From NCBI RefSeq assembly GCF_040183065.1, contig NC_091119.1, forward strand, positions 206,481,298 through 206,545,297: a DNA stretch of 64,000 bases, written 5' to 3'. Positions 1-14,700 of this stretch are shown here, one piece after another. Origin of the DNA: Periplaneta americana (taxonomy: Eukaryota; Arthropoda; Insecta; Blattodea; Blattidae). Under the pieces are notes generated by a model. The model did not search any database. It was not told the DNA's origin and saw only the letters and a list, made by a program, of their open reading frames with translations. The translations under genes and the position numbers were made by a program. Every line of letters begins with the position of its first letter. Position 1 is the first letter of the stretch.

Positions 1-237
1 TTGCTATCTTTTTCACAGATATTAGCCTACCATTGACTGCAATGGGAAATGCTATTATCGTAAAATATGAAACACGTGAGCGTTACGTAATATTGACATT
101 ATGATGCTTTATTATCAAGAGCAAAGTTTTTAGATGACGTTAGTTGATCTACACCGGATGCTGAATAACCGGAAGTTAAATTACATATCGGAGAGATGCG
201 GTGTGTCGGCAGCAAACGTTCTCGACTCCGCTTCAGA
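1..237 (+). other. 5' flank of gene A
   Basis: This stretch precedes the start codon of gene A at 238. I see no clear TATA box or other promoter motif in it. The promoter and transcription start of gene A should lie here or beyond the left window edge. Confidence 0.3.
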
Positions 238-310
238 ATGGCTGTGGCCAGCATCGTACTGTGCCTGTTGTTTACAAGTGTCATATCTTCTGCATATCAC
301 ACCGATCTAG
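238..310 (+). CDS. Gene A exon 1 (signal peptide)
   Basis: Reads MAVASIVLCLLFTSVISSAY and onward, a textbook signal peptide with a hydrophobic core and small residues before the likely cleavage site. It ends in phase 1 at the donor GTAGGT (311). A second GT four bases downstream (315) would give the wrong phase for exon 2. Confidence 0.75.
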
Positions 311-3300
311 GTAGGTAATATGTAATGTGCAAGCACTATCTGTCATTTTGTCATTTTGTCTCACTGTTCTGTTTCCATTACCGTGCAAATCTGACAGATT
401 CAGAATTTATTGCGAGGTTCGTCACTAAAAGCTCTGCTGCTAGTTATCCAAGCTTATTCCGAGATTTGTAATGGGATATGAATTTCCAGCATTATCGTTT
501 AACAATTGACTTGTTAATACCTTATCATTATGAGTTACGTTCGGGTTAGATGATAGTTCACCTCTGCTGAGACATGTGGACGTTAGGTCACAGTATAAGA
601 AGAATCAGTAGGGACAACTCTTGTCGGCACCTTTGATGTTGTTGGTACTAAATTCAAGCACAGTAAGGTCTAGTTCTCAATGAATCCAACTATGTCGCTA
701 GTATCAAACCACTATCAAAATATTAGTAAAATATTTATTTATTTATGCTCGACCATGTCGAAATGTAATAATTATACACCTAGTAGCAGTCCTTTAATGC
801 ATGTCATTAAAGTGCACCTACTCATTAAAGTTCAGGTGTTTTCAGCCAATGACAACTCAGCTTACAGGTGTTCAGCCAATAACGAGTCAGCTTTGTACCG
901 TTATAAAATCGCAAGTATCGATTATTCTCGGATATGCAATCGAAAGAGAATTAGCGAAAAGTCACGGAGGCTGGAAATCCAATACTGTCGCAGAAGGTTA
1001 TGTTCTGTTACTATAATAATTAGCGTTAATTGTAAATAATATTCAAATAAATTCAATTTGTCATCTCGTTTTTCAATGTCGAATTCAATAATAAAAGTTA
1101 TACCAAGTTTAACGGATTACACAAGGTTAATGACATTATTGTTCCTCGGAAAAAATCAATACTTTCGCGTCTGCGCACATCTCACAATTCACGACCTAGA
1201 ACAAGGTCACTTCCGATCTTGTCAGATACAAATAAAATGTATACACCTGAATAATTTCAAGTTAGAAATATGGTCGAGCATAAAAAGTCGTATGAAACTC
1301 GCCTTTAATGGTAATTAAGAAGCTCGTATGAAAATTATGAAACTCGCTTGCGCTCGTTTCATAAACATCCATACCCGCTTTTTAATTACTATCATTATAG
1401 GCTCGTTGCATAATGTACTATTATTTTATTGGTCAGTAATACGAATAATCTTGCATGTATATTATCTATCATTAATATTATGTCGCTAGGAAGTCAAAAT
1501 ACTTATATCCATTGTTGACGTTCATGTTCGCACTTCACCGCAACGGACGCCGTGATGTATTATGTCGTACTTGGATCAGTTTTACCAACATAAGCCTCAA
1601 ACAGTGGCTTGAACGTTAGCGTCAATTAGTGAATATTTTCATGATGATTGCATACGGAAGTAATTATTATTCTGGTTATATTGCCATTCCTTTGCCTCAT
1701 GCCTTTAAAATTGTTAAAAGATGAGTAATGAATGTTTTCAGTTAATATTGAATTATGCCAGTCCGTCGTAGATGGAGATCCATCTGGTGGAGGTTCCAGA
1801 TAATACACCCGGTTTCGTGACATGCGCACTCAGAATTTGTTCCCAAGAAATGACTTAGATGTCTTTACTGTATGTTCTCTATACTGTGGCTAGGTCAGCA
1901 TTCGAGTGGATAGCCTTGGCCCTACTTGGGCTGTCGCGCCACGAATGTGAATGGTGTTTTTCTAAGTTGGCGTATATTCTGTTATGAAGCAACTCATATC
2001 TAAGTGCAAGCACAGTCTAGTATATACAGTCACGAAGCTTGAGTTGTTGAGGGTACTAGAACCAATAGACTGTGCAGGCACTATTTCGCATTGTCTGTAA
2101 TGAGGCGATAGTAGCGATCCTAGTGGTTAGCAACTATCTATGGATGCATATTTACTACGTATTGAGTTTCGTGACTGTATATACTAGGCCAGGCATGTCA
2201 AATGATGCCCACAGGAGCAAGCGCGCGCTTTAGAGCCCAGGAGAGCCTGAGCACTTTACAGCGGAAAGGAAAGAGACAGACGAAAGAGGTGGTATATGCC
2301 GCTTGGTCGAGCTATATTCAGGGATGGCCAGCACTGATTCAATAGATAAAGGGAAGAGAACTTATTAAAACTGTGTCCATGTTAATTTTTAGATTTGCCT
2401 GAGAAGTATAAGTGCATTATAAGAATGTAAGTTTTAATTTTAATGCTCATTTTGACAAGTTTGATTTTTTTATTCAAAAGAAATATTTTCTCAACTTTTG
2501 TATAGAAAAATGAAATTTTCAAGTATAGGCCTATTTATTTAGTAGCCTTACAGAATGTTTTCGTAAGTCTAATATACCGTATATATGTATTACTGAAGAT
2601 AGTGTATTGAAAATTTTGAAAATATTCGCATGGAAATTGTTTGTAAGGAAAGGAATTAACAAAGCAACTACTGTTACATCATAAGCAAAAGATACGTGCC
2701 CATGTGTTGTAAAAATGTCAGCTCTATAGCTTCAGCACATTTCGAGAAAATAATTTAATATTCTGATGGTAGGAAGTTGCTCACAAATATCACCTTAAAA
2801 GCATAATGCGATGAGAGTTTTGTTTGTAATATTAGTTACACTTAAAACAGATACAGTACCTAGGTAACTTTGCTTTATACTGTAATATTGTTTTGATTAG
2901 TTTATTGATTACTTTTGTAAGGCTAAAGACACCATCAATATAAATTCCAACTTATCATGTCATACTCAATCTCTTTCTTTGGAATATCACTTTCTTTATG
3001 AATGACGTATTTCAAGGATTTAATACAGTATAATATTATACTACTATGGAATTTAAGTGAATATTCCTTCTTAACTCTCAATTATGTTATTAAGATTTAA
3101 AACACAAGTGCAATATTAAGAAATCAGTGTTAGTAGTTTTGTTTAACAGACAAACAGATATTAAACAGAAAGAAGCCATATAAAAATAACGACATAAAAT
3201 TTCACGTTCCGTTTGAAGTTTGTGCACCACTGTTTTCTTAATCCAACAGGTTGCTTATTCATATACACAACCCTTCCTCTGTCCATACTTAGTGCTTGCT

Positions 3301-6300
3301 GCCCGCGCACGACGTCAAGGTCAGAAAAATGCGCTTGCTTTGACATCACTGTACTAGACTGTGGTGCAAGTATATTACTAAATGCCGAAAATAACAACAA
3401 AAATGCTGGAATATCGACAATATTTTAACCAAGAGGTTTATAATACAACTCGATAACTATAATTCCAACACCTTTTGCACTGGAATATCATTCCTGGACA
3501 CTAGTCACATGATTATGATTCTGTATGAACTTTGGAATGTAGATTTCGCAGCGAACTTTGCACTCTCTTTTAAATTCTTCTTAAGTAACACTTTTCAGAT
3601 AAAATGTATAAAAATATGCTAAAATGTATAAACATGTATATTATTAATTTCATATATTCATATTTCAGGATATCAACGATATCTCAGTGTCGACATTGAG
3701 TTGCCATCATACGAAGGCGATTACATTGGGAATGAAAATATAATTTCCAATAGAAATGCAGAGGCTGAAGATTTGATAGTAAGTTCCACTATTTTTCAGA
3801 GGAAAGAGGCTAAACTGTAATGAATCCAATTTGGAGTATAAAGTACCTACGTACTTACTATTATTTTATATACACACTAATATCAATCCATATAATTATA
3901 TTATACCCTAAACTTCAACATTTCCATGAAGCTTAATTCACTTATACTTTTGTGTCCATAGAGAGGTCCTTCACAGCAACCCAGCAATCTCCAATCTTTC
4001 TGCCTACCTCATAGTCTGCTCATACGACCCATGTATCATCTCATACGCTGTCCATTTCACACGCTCCATTCTTCTCCATATTACATTTCAAATGCTGCAA
4101 ATCGTTTCTTTTCACTTCGTTCTAATATCCATGTTTCTGCACCATACAATACCACACTCCACACAAAGCACTTCACTAGTCCGTTCTTTTGTTCTTTCTC
4201 CAGAGGTCTACAAAAGATGCTTCTTTCTCTATTAAAAGCTTCCTTTGCCATTGCTATCCTCCTTTTGACTTCGTCGCAGCAACTCATGTTACTGCTTATA
4301 CCACACTCCACACAAAGCACTTCACTAGTCCGTTCTTTTGTTCTTTCTCCAGAGGTCTACAAAAGATGCTTCTTTCTCTATTAAAAGCTTCCTTTGCCAT
4401 TGCTATCCTCCTTTTGACTTCGTCGCAGCAACTCATGTTACTGCTTATACCACACTCCACACAAAGCACTTCACTAGTCCGTTCTTTTGTTCTTTCTCCA
4501 GAGGTCTACAAAAGATGCTTCTTTCTCTATTAAAAGCTTCCTTTGTCATTGCTATCCTCCTTTTGACTTCGTCGCAGCAACTCATGTTACTGCTTATACC
4601 ACACTCCACACAAAGCACTTCACTAGTCCGTTCTTTTGTTCTTTCTCCTGAGGTCCACAAAAGATGCTCCTTTTTCTATTAAAAGCTTCCTTTGCCATTG
4701 CTATCCCCCTTTCGACTTCCTCGCAGCAGCTCATGTTACTGCTTATACCACACTCCACACAAAGCACTTCACTAGTCCGTTCTTTTGTTCTTTCTCCAGA
4801 GGTCTACAAAAGATGCTTCTTTCTCTATTAAAAGCTTCCTTTGCCATTGCTATCCTCCTTTTGACTTCGTCGCAGCAACTCATGTTACTGCTTATACCAC
4901 ACTCCACACAAAGCACTTCACTAGTCCGTTCTTTTGTTCTTTCTCCAGAGGTCTACAAAAGATGCTTCTTTCTCTATTAAAAGCTTCCTTTGCCATTGCT
5001 ATCCTCCTTTTGACTTCGTCGCAGCAACTCATGTTACTGCTTATACCACACTCCACACAAAGCACTTCACTAGTCCGTTCTTTTGTTCTTTCTCCAGAGG
5101 TCTACAAAAGATGCTTCTTTCTCTATTAAAAGCTTCCTTTGTCATTGCTATCCTCCTTTTGACTTCGTCGCAGCAACTCTTGTTACTGCTTATACCACAC
5201 TCCACAGAAAGCACTTCACTAGTCCGTTCTTTTCTTTCTCCAGAGGTCCACAAAAGATGCTCCTTTTTCTATTAAAAGCTTCCTTTGCCATTGCTATCCC
5301 CCTTTCGACTTCCTCGCAGCAGCTCATGTTACTGCTTATACCACACTCCACACAAAGCACTTCACTAGTCCGTTCTTTTGTTCTTTCTCCAGAGGTCTAC
5401 AAAAGATGCTTCTTTCTCTATTAAAAGCTTCCTTTGTCATTGCTATCCTCCTTTTGACTTCGTCGCAGCAACTCATGTTACTGCTTATACCACACTCCAC
5501 ACAAAGCACTTCACTAGTCTGTTCTTTTCTTTCTCCAGAGGTCCACAAAAGATGCTCCTTTTTCTATTAAAAGCTTCCTTTGCCATTGCTATCCCCCTTT
5601 CGACTTCCTCGCAGCAGCTCATGTTACTGCTTATACCACACTCCACACAAAGCACTTCACTAGTCCGTTCTTTTGTTCTTTCTCCTGAGGTCCACAAAAG
5701 ATGCTCCTTTTTCTATTAAAAGCTTCCTTTGCCATTGCTATCCTCCTTTTGACTTCGTCGCAGCAACTCATGTTACTGCTTATACCACACTCCACACAAA
5801 GCACTTCACTAGTCCGTTCTTTTGTTCTTTCTCCAGAAGTCCACAAAAGATGCTCCTTTTTCTATTAAAAGCTTCCCTTGCCATTGCTATCCTCCTTTCG
5901 ACTTCCTGGCAGCAGTTCATGTTACTGCTTATACCACACTCCACACAAAGCACTTCACTAGTCCGTTCTTTTGTTCTTTCTCCAGAGGTCCACAAAAGAT
6001 GCTCCTTTTTCTATTAAAAGCTTCCCTTGCCATTGCTATCCTCCTTTCGACTTCCTGGCAGCAGTTCATGTTACTGCTTATACCACACTCCACACAAAGC
6101 ACTTCACTAGTCCGTTCTTTTGTTCTTTCTCCAGAGGTCCACAAAAGATGCTCCTTTTTCAATTAAAAGCTTCCTTTGCCATTGCTATCCTCCTTTCGAC
6201 TTCCTCGCAGCAGTTCATGTTACTGCTTATACCACACTCCACACAAAGCACTTCACTAGTCCGTTCTTTTGTTCTTTCTCCAGAGGTCCACAAAAGATGC

Positions 6301-9300
6301 TCCTTTTTCTATTAAAAGCTTCCCTTGCCATTGCTATCCTCCTTTCGACTTCCTGGCAGCAGTTCATGTTACTGCTTATACCACACTCCACACAAAGCAC
6401 TTCACTAGTCCGTTCTTTTGTTCTTTCTCCAGAGGTCCACAAAAGATGCTCCTTTTTCAATTAAAAGCTTCCTTTGCCATTGCTATCCTCCTTTCGACTT
6501 CCTCGCAGCAGTTCATGTTACTGCTTATACCACACTCCACACAAAGCACTTCACTAGTCCGTTCTTTTGTTCTTTCTCCAGAGGTCTACAAAAGATGCTT
6601 CTTTCTCTATTAAAAGCTTCCTTTGTCATTGCTATCCTCCTTTTGACTTCGTCGCAGCAACTCTTGTTACTGCTTATACCACACTCCACAGAAAGCACTT
6701 CACTAGTCCGTTCTTTTCTTTCTCCAGAGGTCCACAAAAGATGCTCCTTTTTCTATTAAAAGCTTCCTTTGCCATTGCTATCCCCCTTTCGACTTCCTCG
6801 CAGCAGCTCATGTTACTGCTTATACCACACTCCACACAAAGCACTTCACTAGTCCGTTCTTTTGTTCTTTCTCCAGAGGTCTACAAAAGATGCTTCTTTC
6901 TCTATTAAAAGCTTCCTTTGTCATTGCTATCCTCCTTTTGACTTCGTCGCAGCAACTCATGTTACTGCTTATACCACACTCCACACAAAGCACTTCACTA
7001 GTCTGTTCTTTTCTTTCTCCAGAGGTCCACAAAAGATGCTCCTTTTTCTATTAAAAGCTTCCTTTGCCATTGCTATCCCCCTTTCGACTTCCTCGCAGCA
7101 GCTCATGTTACTGCTTATACCACACTCCACACAAAGCACTTCACTAGTCCGTTCTTTTGTTCTTTCTCCTGAGGTCCACAAAAGATGCTCCTTTTTCTAT
7201 TAAAAGCTTCCTTTGCCATTGCTATCCTCCTTTTGACTTCGTCGCAGCAACTCATGTTACTGCTTATACCACACTCCACACAAAGCACTTCACTAGTCCG
7301 TTCTTTTGTTCTTTCTCCAGAAGTCCACAAAAGATGCTCCTTTTTCTATTAAAAGCTTCCCTTGCCATTGCTATCCTCCTTTCGACTTCCTGGCAGCAGT
7401 TCATGTTACTGCTTATACCACACTCCACACAAAGCACTTCACTAGTCCGTTCTTTTGTTCTTTCTCCAGAGGTCCACAAAAGATGCTCCTTTTTCAATTA
7501 AAAGCTTCCTTTGCCATTGCTATCCTCCTTTCGACTTCCTCGCAGCAGTTCATGTTACTGCTTATACCACACTCCACACAAAGCACTTCACTAGTCCGTT
7601 CTTTTGTTCTTTCTCCAGAGGTCCACAAAAGATGCTCCTTTTTCTATTAAAAGCTTCCCTTGCCATTGCTATCCTCCTTTCGACTTCCTGGCAGCAGTTC
7701 ATGTTACTGCTTATACCACACTCCACACAAAGCACTTCACTAGTCCGTTCTTTTGTTCTTTCTCCAGAGGTCCACAAAAGATGCTCCTTTTTCAATTAAA
7801 AGCTTCCTTTGCCATTGCTATCCTCCTTTCGACTTCCTCGCAGCAGTTCATGTTACTGCTTATACCACACTCCACACAAAGCACTTCACTAGTCCGTTCT
7901 TTTGTTCTTTCTCCAGAGGTCTACAAAAGATGCTTCTTTCTCTATTAAAAGCTTCCTTTGCCATTGCTATCCTCCTTTTGACTTCGTCGCAGCAACTCAT
8001 GTTACTGCTTATACCACACTCCACACAAAGCACTTCACTGGTCCGTTCTTTTGTTCTTTCTCCAGAGGTCTACAAAAGATGCTTCTTTCTCTATTAAAAG
8101 CTTCCTTTGCCATTGCTATCCTCCTTTTGACTTTGTCGCAGCAACTCATGTTCCTGCTTATACCACACTCCACACAAAGCACTTCACTAGTCCGTTCTTT
8201 TGTTCTTTCTCCAGAGGTCTACAAAAGATGCTTCTTTTTCTATTAAAAGCTTCCTTTGTCATTGCTATCCTCCTTTCGACTTCGTCGCAGCAGCTCATGT
8301 TACTGCTTATACCACACTCCACACAAAGCACTTCACTAGTCCGTTCTTTTGTTCTTTCTCCAGAGGTCTACAAAAGATGCTTCTTTCTCTATTAAAAGCT
8401 TCCTTTGCCATTGCTATCCTCCTTTCGACTTCGTCGCAGCAGCTCATGTTACTGCTTATACCACACTCCACACAAAGCACTTCACTAGTCCGTTCTTTTG
8501 TTCTTTCTCCAGAGGTCTACAAAAGATGCTTCTTTTTCTATTAAAAGCTTCCTTTGTCATTGCTATCCTCCTTTCGACTTCGTCGCAGCAGCTCATGTTA
8601 CTGCTTATACCACACTCCACACAAAGCACTTCACTAGTCCGTTCTTTTGTTCTTTCTCCAGAGGTCTACAAAAGATGCTTCTTTCTCTATTAAAAGCTTC
8701 CTTTGCCATTGCTATCCTCCTTTCGACTTCGTCGCAGCAGCTCATGTTACTGCTTATACCACACTCCACACAAAGCACTTCACTAGTCCGTTCTTTTGTT
8801 CTTTCTCCAGAGGTCTACAAAAGATGCTCCTTTTTCAATTAAAAGCTTCCTTTGTCATTGCTATCCTCCTTTTGACTTCGTCGCAGCAACTCATGTTACT
8901 GCTTATACCACACTCCACACAAAGCACTTCACTAGTCCGTTCTTTTGTTCTTTCTCCAGAGGTCTACAAAAGATGCTTCTTTTTCTATTAAAAGCTTCCT
9001 TTGTCATTGCTATCCTCCTTTCGACTTCGTCGCAGCAGCTCATGTTACTGCTTATACCACACTCCACACAAAGCACTTCACTAGTCCGTTCTTTTGTTCT
9101 TTCTCCAGAGGTCTACAAAAGATGCTTCTTTCTCTATTAAAAGCTTCCTTTGCCATTGCTATCCTCCTTTTGACTTTGTCGCAGCAACTCATGTTACTGC
9201 TTATACCACACTCCACACAAAGCACTTCACTAGTCCGTTCTTTTGTTCTTTCTCCAGAGGTCTACAAAAGATGCTTCTTTCTCTATTAAAAGCTTCCTTT

Positions 9301-11714
9301 GCCATTGCTATCCTCCTTTTGACTTCGTCGCAGCAACTCATGTTACTGCTTATACCACACTCCACACAAAGCACTTCACTAGTCCGTTCTTTTGTTCTTT
9401 CTCCAGAGGTCTACAAAAGATGCTTCTTTTTCTATTAAAAGCTTCCTTTGTCATTGCTATCCTCCTTTCGACTTCGTCGCAGCAACTCATGTTACTGCTT
9501 ATACCACACTCCACACAAAGCACTTCACTAGTCCGTTCTTTTGTTCTTTCTCCAGAGGTCTACAAAAGATGCTTCTTTTTCTATTAAAAGCTTCCTTTGT
9601 CATTGCTATCCTCCTTTCGACTTCGTCGCAGCAACTCATGTTACTGCTTATACCACACTCCACACAAAGCACTTCACTAGTCCGTTCTTTTGTTCTTTCT
9701 CCAGAGGTCTACAAAAGATGCTTCTTTTTCTATTAAAAGCTTCCTTTGTCATTGCTATCCTCCTTTCGACTTCGTCGCAGCAGCTCATGTTACTGCTTAT
9801 ACCACACTCCACACAAAGCACTTCACTAGTCCGTTCTTTTGTTCTTTCTCCAGAGGTCTACAAAAGATGCTTCTTTCTCTATTAAAAGCTTCCTTTGCCA
9901 TTGCTATCCTCCTTTCGACTTCCTCGCAGCAGCTCATGTTACTGCTTATACCACACTCCACACAAAGCACTTCACTAGTCCGTTCTTTTGTTCTTTCTCC
10001 AGAGGTCCACAAAAGATGCTTCTTTCTCTATTAAAAGCTTCCTTTGCCATTGCTATCCTCCTTTCGACTTCCTCGCAGCAGCTCATGTTACTGCTTATAG
10101 TACACTTGTTCCACTGCCTCATTTAGAATTCGCACGTTTACCCTCTTCATTTTTCTTCCTCTCCTCTTCTAATAACAATACCATGTCATCAGTAAGTCTT
10201 ATGCACTTTATTCTTTTTCCTTGTATAATCCCTCCTATGTTCTGGAAACAGTTCTTCACTAAATCCTTAGAGTGCTACGAATCTCTAACGCAAGATTAAA
10301 GCGTACTACATCGCGAATTTACACTTCCTGCTTCATGCCTGGTACTACCGTGTTATATGAGTTCATTAAGTTTTCGATTCTTTCCTTAACCCCTTCAGTC
10401 CTGAATTTATATTTAAAAAAATGAAAAAAAAAAAAAAGACTGGTCATATAATCATTCTGGGGATCCAAAATTTCCAAATCAAGTCTTCACAGAAAATCAA
10501 AATTTGGGGACAATTTTGACCCCTGGGTCCCAAAATTTTATTTTTAATTAAGGTATAGAAATGTTTCAAAAATAATATTCTCCATTTCTATCACACAGAA
10601 TTTTTCAAAATATTTAAAAGTATCAAAGACATTCCAAAAAAGAAACAATGTACACTATTATGTACATCAGGCCAGAAGGGGTTAATGACAATATTATTGT
10701 CAGAAATAAGAATAGAAAGGACAAAAAATAATTCATTCTGAAGTAACCAACTTAGAGTTAGTTCCGTCAGTAGCCGTCATGTACGACTAACCACAAAATG
10801 AAGTAAGATTCGCACAGACTAGACTTGTGATGCAACAGTTATAAGCTTAATTTTCTTTTAGCCGTTGATCCTTTATCATATCGTCATCTTTTTGCCTTTT
10901 TTAATAAATTTAAATAATTATGGTAATAGTTTAAAAATACATAAATATACATTACTTATTCTGGAAATGAACTCCTGTCCTCCGAGGGCTAACTTAACCG
11001 GAACAATTGTATAAGGATTTCAACACCCACGGCTATATAGACCAAGTACCCTCACAGGTTGGAGAAAATCCCCTTACAGGTCAAAATTTTGTTTTGTAGG
11101 AATCGACTGCAATACCTGCCGAGGAAGAAGAAAAAGAACACGAAGAGAAAGAAGAAGTAGAGGCCATGAAGATCGAAAAAGAATGCGAAGAACAAATGAA
11201 GGAGAAAGTTAACAGTGCCGGTAGTAAGAATGCTCAAACTATTATAAACTTTGCGCTGCAGTCTCCTTGGTGATTGCAGAGAATTTGTCCAACATCACTG
11301 AGTAGAGAAAACCGATATGATATGAGGTCCAAAATAAATCCTCATATTCGAGCTATAGGTTTAGTTATTGAGGAACAGTGAAGAATTTCGACTAGTATTA
11401 CGTAACAGCTCCGAAAATAATGTCTTCTCAAGTATGTGAGAAACGGACTTTCAAAACTTAGTTTTGTACACGTTGGCTTTTAAAGAAAAATGCGAAAAAA
11501 GAACGCTGAATGAAAAATTAAGAAATGTTCAAACGAACTTCATGTCCATATAACAGAGGCTTACAAAAAAAAATGTGGCTAGTCGGCGATGTATATAATG
11601 GAGGGGGAAAGGAACTGGCCACCCTAACCGATTATCTCCTGGCCTAGTTGCCTCATAAGTGATGCCTTGTGAGGTTCAGACCTGTCTTCGAACAGATGAC
11701 TAAACAACAAAATA

Positions 11715-11763
<49 letters not shown>

Positions 11764-14700
11764 TTCGATAAACTTCTTTTCGAAAGTCCACTCCTCGTAT
11801 ATTCTAAACTGTTCCGTTTATTATATTTTGAAGTTAGTAATGGTTGCCAATTCGTTTATGTTAAGATTGTAAATAACATATTCTTATTACAGACTCCTCT
11901 GAACATGTCAGTAGAGAAGTTGCAGAAAATGAGAAACAGGTGAGTGCTCTGTCATGGAAAGAGAAAAACAATTGAAGGCATTGTGGATGAAGGGTTTGTC
12001 AGATTTTACCATAGAGGGAGAATAATGTTTCTTTGACAGCTCTAAAAATATATTCAATCTAAATGTTAAAATGTTATGTTTTATTTAACGACACTCGCAA
12101 CCTTGTCCTTCAGGACAACCCCTATTTTAGGGAAAGTTTTTTTAATTAAATTAAACTACCTTAATTTACTTTTTTCAAAAATGATATAAATGTATAAAAC
12201 AAATTACGTTAAAAATTTAAGAGAATATGATGTAAATTACGATATACTTTAACTTAAAAAAAAATTTAAATTCAGGTTCAGTTATATAGAATTGCTTGCT
12301 CCAAAGTTTAAAAATTATTATTTCACTTCAATCTCAGTACAATTTTGAGAGAATACTTATTAAAAATTACGAAAATTTTGTCTTCAACCAAACAGGATTT
12401 CTCCTGCTAACAGTAATGAATTTGTAAATTAATAAAAGACAATTCAAAAGCATTACAATGTTAGTAAAAACAAGTTTTTAGTTTAGACAGTTTCGAAACA
12501 AGTTGAGGAAAATATTTCCGATCCGTATACGTAGTGTTAATAAAAAAAATTCTATAATGGAGTTTCTTTGAATACGGTAATTAAATTATTGGTGATCGAT
12601 CCTTGGCAAAGATCTATGGAAGTTCAATAGCGGTATCTATCTTTGATTATATGATATTCATGTTCCTTACATCTCTGTATATACAACACAGCCGTAAGAA
12701 CAAAGTAAAAATGACAAACTGCATATAATTTCAGTTACCGAAGCCATGTTACAGGTTTAGAGGAATAATATTCTTGTAGTCGACTATCAGACTGTTTTCA
12801 ATTGATACTTACACAATTAATTTCAAAGCCGTCTGTTGTCTTTACAACATGATATTAAGGCCTTGTTAACTATAATAGATTTCAAGCCAAACTGAAAACT
12901 TAGCATAGTTACCCTTTAATTATAAATGGGTATTTTCTCTTCTGTTTTAGTGTTTCTTCGAGTGTGTTTTTCAGAAAAATAAAGCGGTGAGTATTCTGAA
13001 AGTAAGAATATCAATACTTAAAATAATATTAAATTAAGACAACTGTATTTAAGGAAATACCATCTGACATTTCGTGAAGTGGACGGGCATTACGTCAGAA
13101 TCATGACTTGTGATTGGCCAAGACAAGTCGAGCTTCGAAATCTGACAGCTGACGTCCAAGTAGCTCACGAAATGGCAGTGACAGTATTTTCTCACACACA
13201 GCACTCAGTCATTTTATTGCATAACATAATATTAGTTATTGTTTTAAAAACGCAAATTAAGTTAATTCTACAGTTTAAAAGGAGTGTATAATAGTTATAA
13301 ACTTTTAATATCTTCCTCCGCTTACTTCACAAAACATTACGTAGAGTATCAACCTTCACTGAAATGATATTTGTAGGTACGTAACTGTGCACAGCATTGA
13401 AATTCATTCAGTCAGCTCATATAGTAAAATGATTTGACATTAATTAAAATCAAGATGTACCCGAAGTGCTTTTCCAGAATGAGTCCACCAGGAACTGCAT
13501 AGAGTCCTTCAAGCATCGAAGCTCTTCCCTTTTCAGTAACAGTTAGCCATCTGATATTCTCAACACACTACTCAATTTCAAAACACATACACTCCTTGAC
13601 TCTACACTATGAACGCACCCTCACAGGAAACAAGAGGCGCCAAGACCAACAACGACCAGTTCCGAAGATGACCGAAAATAGGTCGAAACATGTAAACAAG
13701 GCACGTTGTAATTAAACAGAGGAAAGTCTTACCATACATATTCCGAAATTAATTGTTACTGTATTTGTTCAGAATCTCACACATATAATCTGATATTCAA
13801 GTAAGTAAACAGTTGTGAGATGAAACATAAAACGAAAATTCGAGTCGAAATGACGTGACTTCCTTTCATAATAATGAGATTACCCTGTATTAATACCAAC
13901 TTATTTATGTGTGTAAGAAACAGAAAATGGGAGAGTTTAAAATCTGACACACGCTGTACTTTCAACATTTCACTCATAATACTGTACATACTTTATTTAT
14001 TTGTGCAGGCCGACAGCAAGGGGAACATAATAGAAAAGCAAGCATCAAAATTCATCATATCGACAACAGAAATTAAAGACAAAACGAAGCTGACAAAAGT
14101 CTATGACTCCTGTCTGAAGAAGGTTAAAGGTAAGAGATAGCAATTTGCTTATTGTAATGCCCACTGAAATGTAATGCCAGTCCAAAGCTCTACGAATGCA
14201 ATTCTGCTGCATTAAAATCAAATTATTTATACATATTACAAAATTGCATCTTCTATAATGACTTTCTTCAAAACGTGATGTTAGAATTGAGGGTTTTGCC
14301 GGAAAAAGGGCGTATACGTCAATATGGCGAATTGAGATACATGCAATCTAAGATTTTAAAACGGACCTGAATAAAATGTTATATACAATGCAGCCCTGTC
14401 CTGCAGGTATGTACAGTACAATCAAAACAAAATTTCGCTACTATAATTATTCACTACATTTTAAACCGTTTTCCCGAAGAAGGGCGTATAGGTCTATCCG
14501 CCTTTCTTCCGGCAAAGCCCTCAATTTTATTGTATAGATGTGCATTTGAAGTAATAAAAGTTAAATGAGACCCGAGTCAAATGCAACACGGTTCGTTAGA
14601 AAATATTTTCGATGATAGGTTTCTTAGCAAAGCAAGTACATGTGTATATATATGTATAATAAAACATCTAGGGTGCTATTCATGGACATTTCGCTAGCCC

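Noticed and set aside
4031-10299. Dozens of overlapping 113-117 codon frames on plus and 70-79 codon frames on minus
   Set aside because: They repeat with the 149-bp period and shift frame in every unit. They are products of the LINE-derived array, not genes.
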